From: Chloroflexi bacterium RBG_16_72_14
GTDB lineage: Bacteria; Chloroflexota; Limnocylindria; Limnocylindrales; CSP1-4
Assembly: GCA_001797035.1 (NCBI GenBank)
Contig: MGOE01000017.1
Span: 8,563-14,578 of the forward strand
Length of the DNA stretch: 6,016 bases
Reading direction: 5' to 3'
Within the stretch, counting starts at the first letter, position 1; each line of letters opens with the position of its first letter. The notes under the pieces were generated by a model. It worked only from the letters and a program-made list of their open reading frames with translations. It was not told where the DNA came from and ran no database searches. Positions 5,215 through 6,016 of this stretch are shown here, in pieces. Position numbers and translations under genes: made by a program.

Positions 5215-5237
5215 GCCACGAGACGAGGGACGCGGAG

Positions 5238-6016
5238 CTACGGGACGGTGACTGTCTCCGTGGCGAGGGTGCCGCGGTCATCGCCCACGGCGTCGAGCAC
5301 GATCGTGTAGGACAGGCCGGACGCCAGGCAGCCGACGCTCACGTCGCCGGCCGGAGCGGGCCCGCTCGCCTCCAGCACGCCGTCGAGCGTCATCTCGCCC
5401 TCCGGCGTCTCGCCGGCGACGGTCGGATAGGCGCGCACCAGGACCCCGGTCGCATCGATCCCGGTCAGCTCGTAGCCCACCTGCGCCCGCATGCACGTGG
5501 CCGGCACCTCGGCCGCCCCGATGTCGAGGCAGTACCCCGTGCCGCCGAAGATCGCCGACTCCAGGCACGTCACGCCGCCGAGGTCGACCAGCGGCAGCAT
5601 CGGCTGCGCGAAGGCGCCCTCGGCCAGGTGGAGGTAGGGCGAAATCCCGGTCGCCAGCTCGAACACGGGCGACGACGCCTCGGACAGGACGACTTCGAAC
5701 TTCGACACCCCGGCGCCGGTCGTGAACGAGCCGACCGGGCTCGAGCCCGCGAGCAACCCGTCCCCGGCCACGGCCTGGAACTTGTACGCGGTCCCGGCGT
5801 TGACGTCCAGCCGGGCGAGGATCACGGTCTGGCCGAACAGCGAGATCGAGGACATCGAGCTCGAGGTGGACACCGTGTCGGGGCTGCCGTCGGCCTCCCA
5901 GAACTTGACGTCCGCGGTGGCCGGTGGGTCGACGGTGAACCCGACGATGGCGACGTCGGGCCGGTCGGAGTCCACGAACACGACGTCCACGTCCGGGCCC
6001 AGCGGCAGCTGGAGGA
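5238..6016 (-). CDS. Probable extracellular protein with fibronectin-III-like domain (3' part, runs off the window)
   Basis: The frame stays open to the right edge with 258 residues in view. A GTG at 5988-5990 is the first possible start, but LQLPLGPD precedes it in frame without a stop, so the true start is very likely outside the window. Counting from that GTG, residues about 11-92 look like a fibronectin type III or similar beta-sandwich. The pattern is PDVAIVGFTVDPPATADVKFWEADG ahead of the signature VNAGTAYKFQAVAGDG and SPVGSFTTGAG. The remainder is strand-rich and contains four cysteines (142, 154, 166, 221), which could pair as disulfides outside the cell. It ends in TLATETVTVP, another beta strand, with no sortase motif or membrane anchor. 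Composition (many Ala, Gly, Thr, Val, Asp, few Lys) fits a secreted surface protein. No catalytic motif is visible, so function is unknown. The tandem repeat array follows immediately. Confidence 0.75.
   Translation of the reverse strand, partial: LQLPLGPDVDVVFVDSDRPDVAIVGFTVDPPATADVKFWEADGSPDTVSTSSSMSSISLFGQTVILARLDVNAGTAYKFQAVAGDGLLAGSSPVGSFTTGAGVSKFEVVLSEASSPVFELATGISPYLHLAEGAFAQPMLPLVDLGGVTCLESAIFGGTGYCLDIGAAEVPATCMRAQVGYELTGIDATGVLVRAYPTVAGETPEGEMTLDGVLEASGPAPAGDVSVGCLASGLSYTIVLDAVGDDRGTLATETVTVP

Larger units (their letters stand above)
4815..5237. other. Intergenic region between the HTH gene and the fibronectin-like gene
   Basis: With the preferred HTH start this 423-bp stretch holds no confident gene. 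From left to right it contains the 7-bp direct repeat, the possible N-terminal extension of the HTH protein, the possible small ORF, the duplicated leader, and the tandem repeat array. About 60 bp (5068-5127) show nothing beyond a small CTGGC/GCCAG palindrome. No tRNA, CRISPR or insertion sequence is visible. The promoter of the HTH gene must lie here, but no -35/-10 pair is convincing. Confidence 0.6.

Overview
This is a GC-rich bacterial window (third codon positions are almost all G or C) whose recognisable genes lie mainly on the minus strand. The features that hint at a lineage are a lipoprotein with a long Pro/Ser-rich linker, a type II NADH dehydrogenase, GTG starts, and an HTH-plus-nuclease-fold protein of a type I associate with Chloroflexota (Limnocylindria-like) and actinobacterial genomes. 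That assignment is inference; there is no marker gene in the window.

Layout from left to right. Bases 1-93 look like the 3' end of a plus-strand gene, with a strong GC hairpin near its end, converging on the minus-strand genes. Minus-strand 137-1318 encodes a secreted lipoprotein of the alpha/beta-hydrolase fold. Minus-strand 1361-2509 encodes a regulator with a GntR-type winged helix fused to a LacI-type sensor. The regulator is upstream of the hydrolase, 42 bp apart, so the two probably form an operon. In front of the regulator (2529-2552) is a 24-bp near-perfect palindrome that overlaps a TATAGT -10 element, a good candidate for its own operator. Minus-strand 2666-4045 encodes a complete type II NADH:quinone oxidoreductase. 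Minus-strand 4095-4814 (or up to 4955) encodes an XRE helix-turn-helix protein with a C-terminal PD-(D/E)XK-like domain. Bases 4815-5237 are a complex intergenic region with a duplicated leader element, a possible small ORF, and four tandem copies of a ~22-bp GC-rich repeat. Minus-strand 5238-6016 is the 3' part of a probable extracellular fibronectin-III-like protein that runs off the right edge.

The clearest functional unit is the regulator/hydrolase pair with its palindromic operator: a self-regulated, ligand-responsive module whose output is a cell-surface hydrolase. Both proteins depart from family norms: the usual effector-binding Arg is lost in the sensor, and the hydrolase lacks the usual HG oxyanion motif and has GYSFD instead of GxSxG. 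The other genes are ordinary respiratory or envelope genes, apart from the HTH/PD-(D/E)XK protein, which is uncharacterised as far as I know and is the best candidate for new biology.
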